A stretch of 22,535 bases of DNA. It comes from Bacteroidales bacterium UBA3816. GTDB taxonomy: Bacteria; Bacteroidota; Bacteroidia; Bacteroidales; P3. The notes beneath the pieces are model-generated. The model made no database searches and was not told the DNA's origin. It was given only the letters and a program-made list of their open reading frames with translations. This document shows, in pieces, positions 21,477 through 22,535 of this stretch. A program made the translations under genes and the position numbers. The stretch is from NCBI GenBank assembly GCA_002368955.1, contig DFDY01000106.1, positions 216 to 22,750 of the forward strand. The letters run 5' to 3'. Numbering within the stretch: the first letter of the stretch is position 1; the number at the start of each line of letters is the position of its first letter.

Positions 21477-22469
21477 ATGAAAAGAACAAACCTACTACCA
21501 GCCGCAGCCCTCGTGCTGCTCACCTCGTGTGTCTCGATGAGGGAATACGAATCCCTCCAGCAGCAATATTCGCAAAAAACCAAAAGCCTCAGCCTGGCCC
21601 AGCAGGAACTGCAAGAGCTGCGCGAGGAAAATGCCGAACTGGTCCGTCAGGGGCAGGCCATGACCGTGGCCCTGAGCGACATGACCGCCGCCCGCCAGGA
21701 GTGCGAAGCCACCGTCACCTCCATCAACCGCTCCTACGCCGCCCTCCAGCTCCGCTACGACACCACCGTCGAAAACTACATGCAGCAGCTCACCGGCAAA
21801 AACCGCGACCTCTCCAAAGCCCACCAAGCCCTACAGCAGCGCAGTCGCCAACTGGCCGACAAGCAGCGCGACCTCAAGGCCAAGGAAGACCAACTCCTGT
21901 CCCAGCAGCGCGATCTTCAGCAGCGCGAGGAGCAAATGCTCCAAAACCAGCGCGCCATAGGGCAGGCCCTTGAAGCCAAGCAGCGTGAACTCGAACAGCT
22001 CAAAGGTGCCGTGGCCAGCGCCCTCGTGGGCTACAAAGACAAAGGCCTCAACGTCGAGACCAAAGACGGCAAAGTCTACGTCTCCATGGAGGACAAGCTC
22101 CTCTTTGCCTCCGGCAGCTGGACCGTCTCGCCCCAAGGCATAGGGGCCCTCAAAACACTGGCCCGAATACTGGAGGACAACCCCGACCTCACCATCATGG
22201 TCGAAGGCCACACCGACAACGACCCCTTCCGCGGCACCGCCGCCGTCAAGGACAACTGGGACCTGAGCGTCATGCGAGCCACCGCCATCGTCAAACAGCT
22301 GCTCCGGCAAGGCCCAGCCATCAACCCCGCCCGAGTGGTAGCCGCCGGCCATGCCGAGTACACCCCCAAGGTCAAGAACACCACCGCCGCCAACAAAGCC
22401 CGCAACCGCCGCACCGAAATCATCCTCACCCCCAACCTCGACAAACTCCTCCGCCAGATGGGCAACTAA
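21477..22469 (+). CDS. OmpA-family lipoprotein with long coiled coil
   Basis: The 330-residue product has a lipoprotein signal (MKRTNLLPAAALVLLTSC, lipobox Cys18). Residues ~25-185 form a long Gln/Glu/Arg/Leu-rich coiled coil with repeated QQR/KQRDL/EQLK units. A C-terminal OmpA peptidoglycan-binding domain (about 205-325) includes LLFASGSWTVSPQGIGAL, MVEGHTDNDPFRG, NWDLSVMRATAIVKQLL, VVAAGHAEYTP and NRRTEIIL, which hold the Asp and Arg used to bind diaminopimelate. It probably links the outer membrane to peptidoglycan, with the coiled coil setting the reach or forming oligomers. The coding DNA is markedly GC-rich. The stop is at 22467-22469; the last 66 bases of the window show no gene or terminator. 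Confidence 0.93.
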   Translation: MKRTNLLPAAALVLLTSCVSMREYESLQQQYSQKTKSLSLAQQELQELREENAELVRQGQAMTVALSDMTAARQECEATVTSINRSYAALQLRYDTTVENYMQQLTGKNRDLSKAHQALQQRSRQLADKQRDLKAKEDQLLSQQRDLQQREEQMLQNQRAIGQALEAKQRELEQLKGAVASALVGYKDKGLNVETKDGKVYVSMEDKLLFASGSWTVSPQGIGALKTLARILEDNPDLTIMVEGHTDNDPFRGTAAVKDNWDLSVMRATAIVKQLLRQGPAINPARVVAAGHAEYTPKVKNTTAANKARNRRTEIILTPNLDKLLRQMGN

Positions 22470-22535
22470 CCCTCCGCACAACCCATAGAATCAACCCGTT
22501 GCCCACCCCGGAACCAACAACAAACGGAAACAAAA

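Noticed and set aside
20939..21973. A 344-codon open frame on the plus strand spanning the ClC start and the OmpA lipoprotein gene
   Set aside because: It crosses the divergent promoter region, is low-complexity (His, Arg, Pro, Gln runs) and overlaps two clear genes in other frames.

Overview
The window looks like chromosomal DNA from an uncultured or gut-type member of the order Bacteroidales (phylum Bacteroidota). The evidence is a set of promoters of the TAnnTTTG type, RBS-poor starts, a fimbrillin-like lipoprotein, GldF/GldG and DUF4340 proteins, a C-terminal remnant of a DUF4143 ATPase gene, and LpxB, which indicates a lipid A outer membrane. No phage, insertion sequence, CRISPR array, tRNA or rRNA gene is visible. 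Genus cannot be assigned from sequence reading alone.

Layout. (1) 1-945: the 3' part of a B12-dependent methylmalonyl-CoA mutase large subunit, closed by a perfect hairpin terminator. (2) 1040-4281: a promoter and a cobalamin riboswitch (about 1171-1340) leading into nrdD-nrdG, the oxygen-sensitive class III ribonucleotide reductase and its radical-SAM activase. (3) 4355-5222: the DUF177 (YceD-like) gene and rpmF (L32), closed by a strong terminator. (4) 5246-5549: a complete transcription unit for a structured non-coding RNA, with promoter, 5' hairpin, rod of about 160 nt and U-tract. (5) 5644-7469: a 56-residue peptide of a Bacteroidales-type small-protein class and a lipoprotein joining a fimbrillin-like domain to a FISUMP/DUF1566-like domain. 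(6) 7470-7917: a decayed locus with a 23-bp perfect inverted repeat, a good promoter, and only the last ~65 codons of a DUF4143 ATPase. (7) 7918-19582: ten tightly packed minus-strand genes read from one promoter near 19552-19582: M28-like protein, GldFG fusion, DUF4340 protein, SurE, a small membrane protein, LpxB, SpoIID-like protein, thioredoxin-fold protein, FtsY, RimO. (8) 19604-21431: a ClC protein with CBS domains (minus strand), divergent from an OmpA-family lipoprotein (plus strand, 21477-22469).

How the genes fit together. Vitamin B12 connects the left edge: a B12-dependent enzyme lies next to a B12-sensing RNA that probably represses a B12-independent ribonucleotide reductase. The long minus-strand cluster mixes envelope building and remodelling (LpxB, SpoIID, GldFG/DUF4340, the exported thioredoxin and M28-like proteins) with protein targeting (FtsY) and ribosome modification (RimO). 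The most notable points are the rod-shaped RNA after rpmF, the M28-like protein that has lost several catalytic residues, the B12 riboswitch on nrdDG, the palindromic operator beside a gutted ATPase gene, and the small peptide paired with a mosaic lipoprotein.
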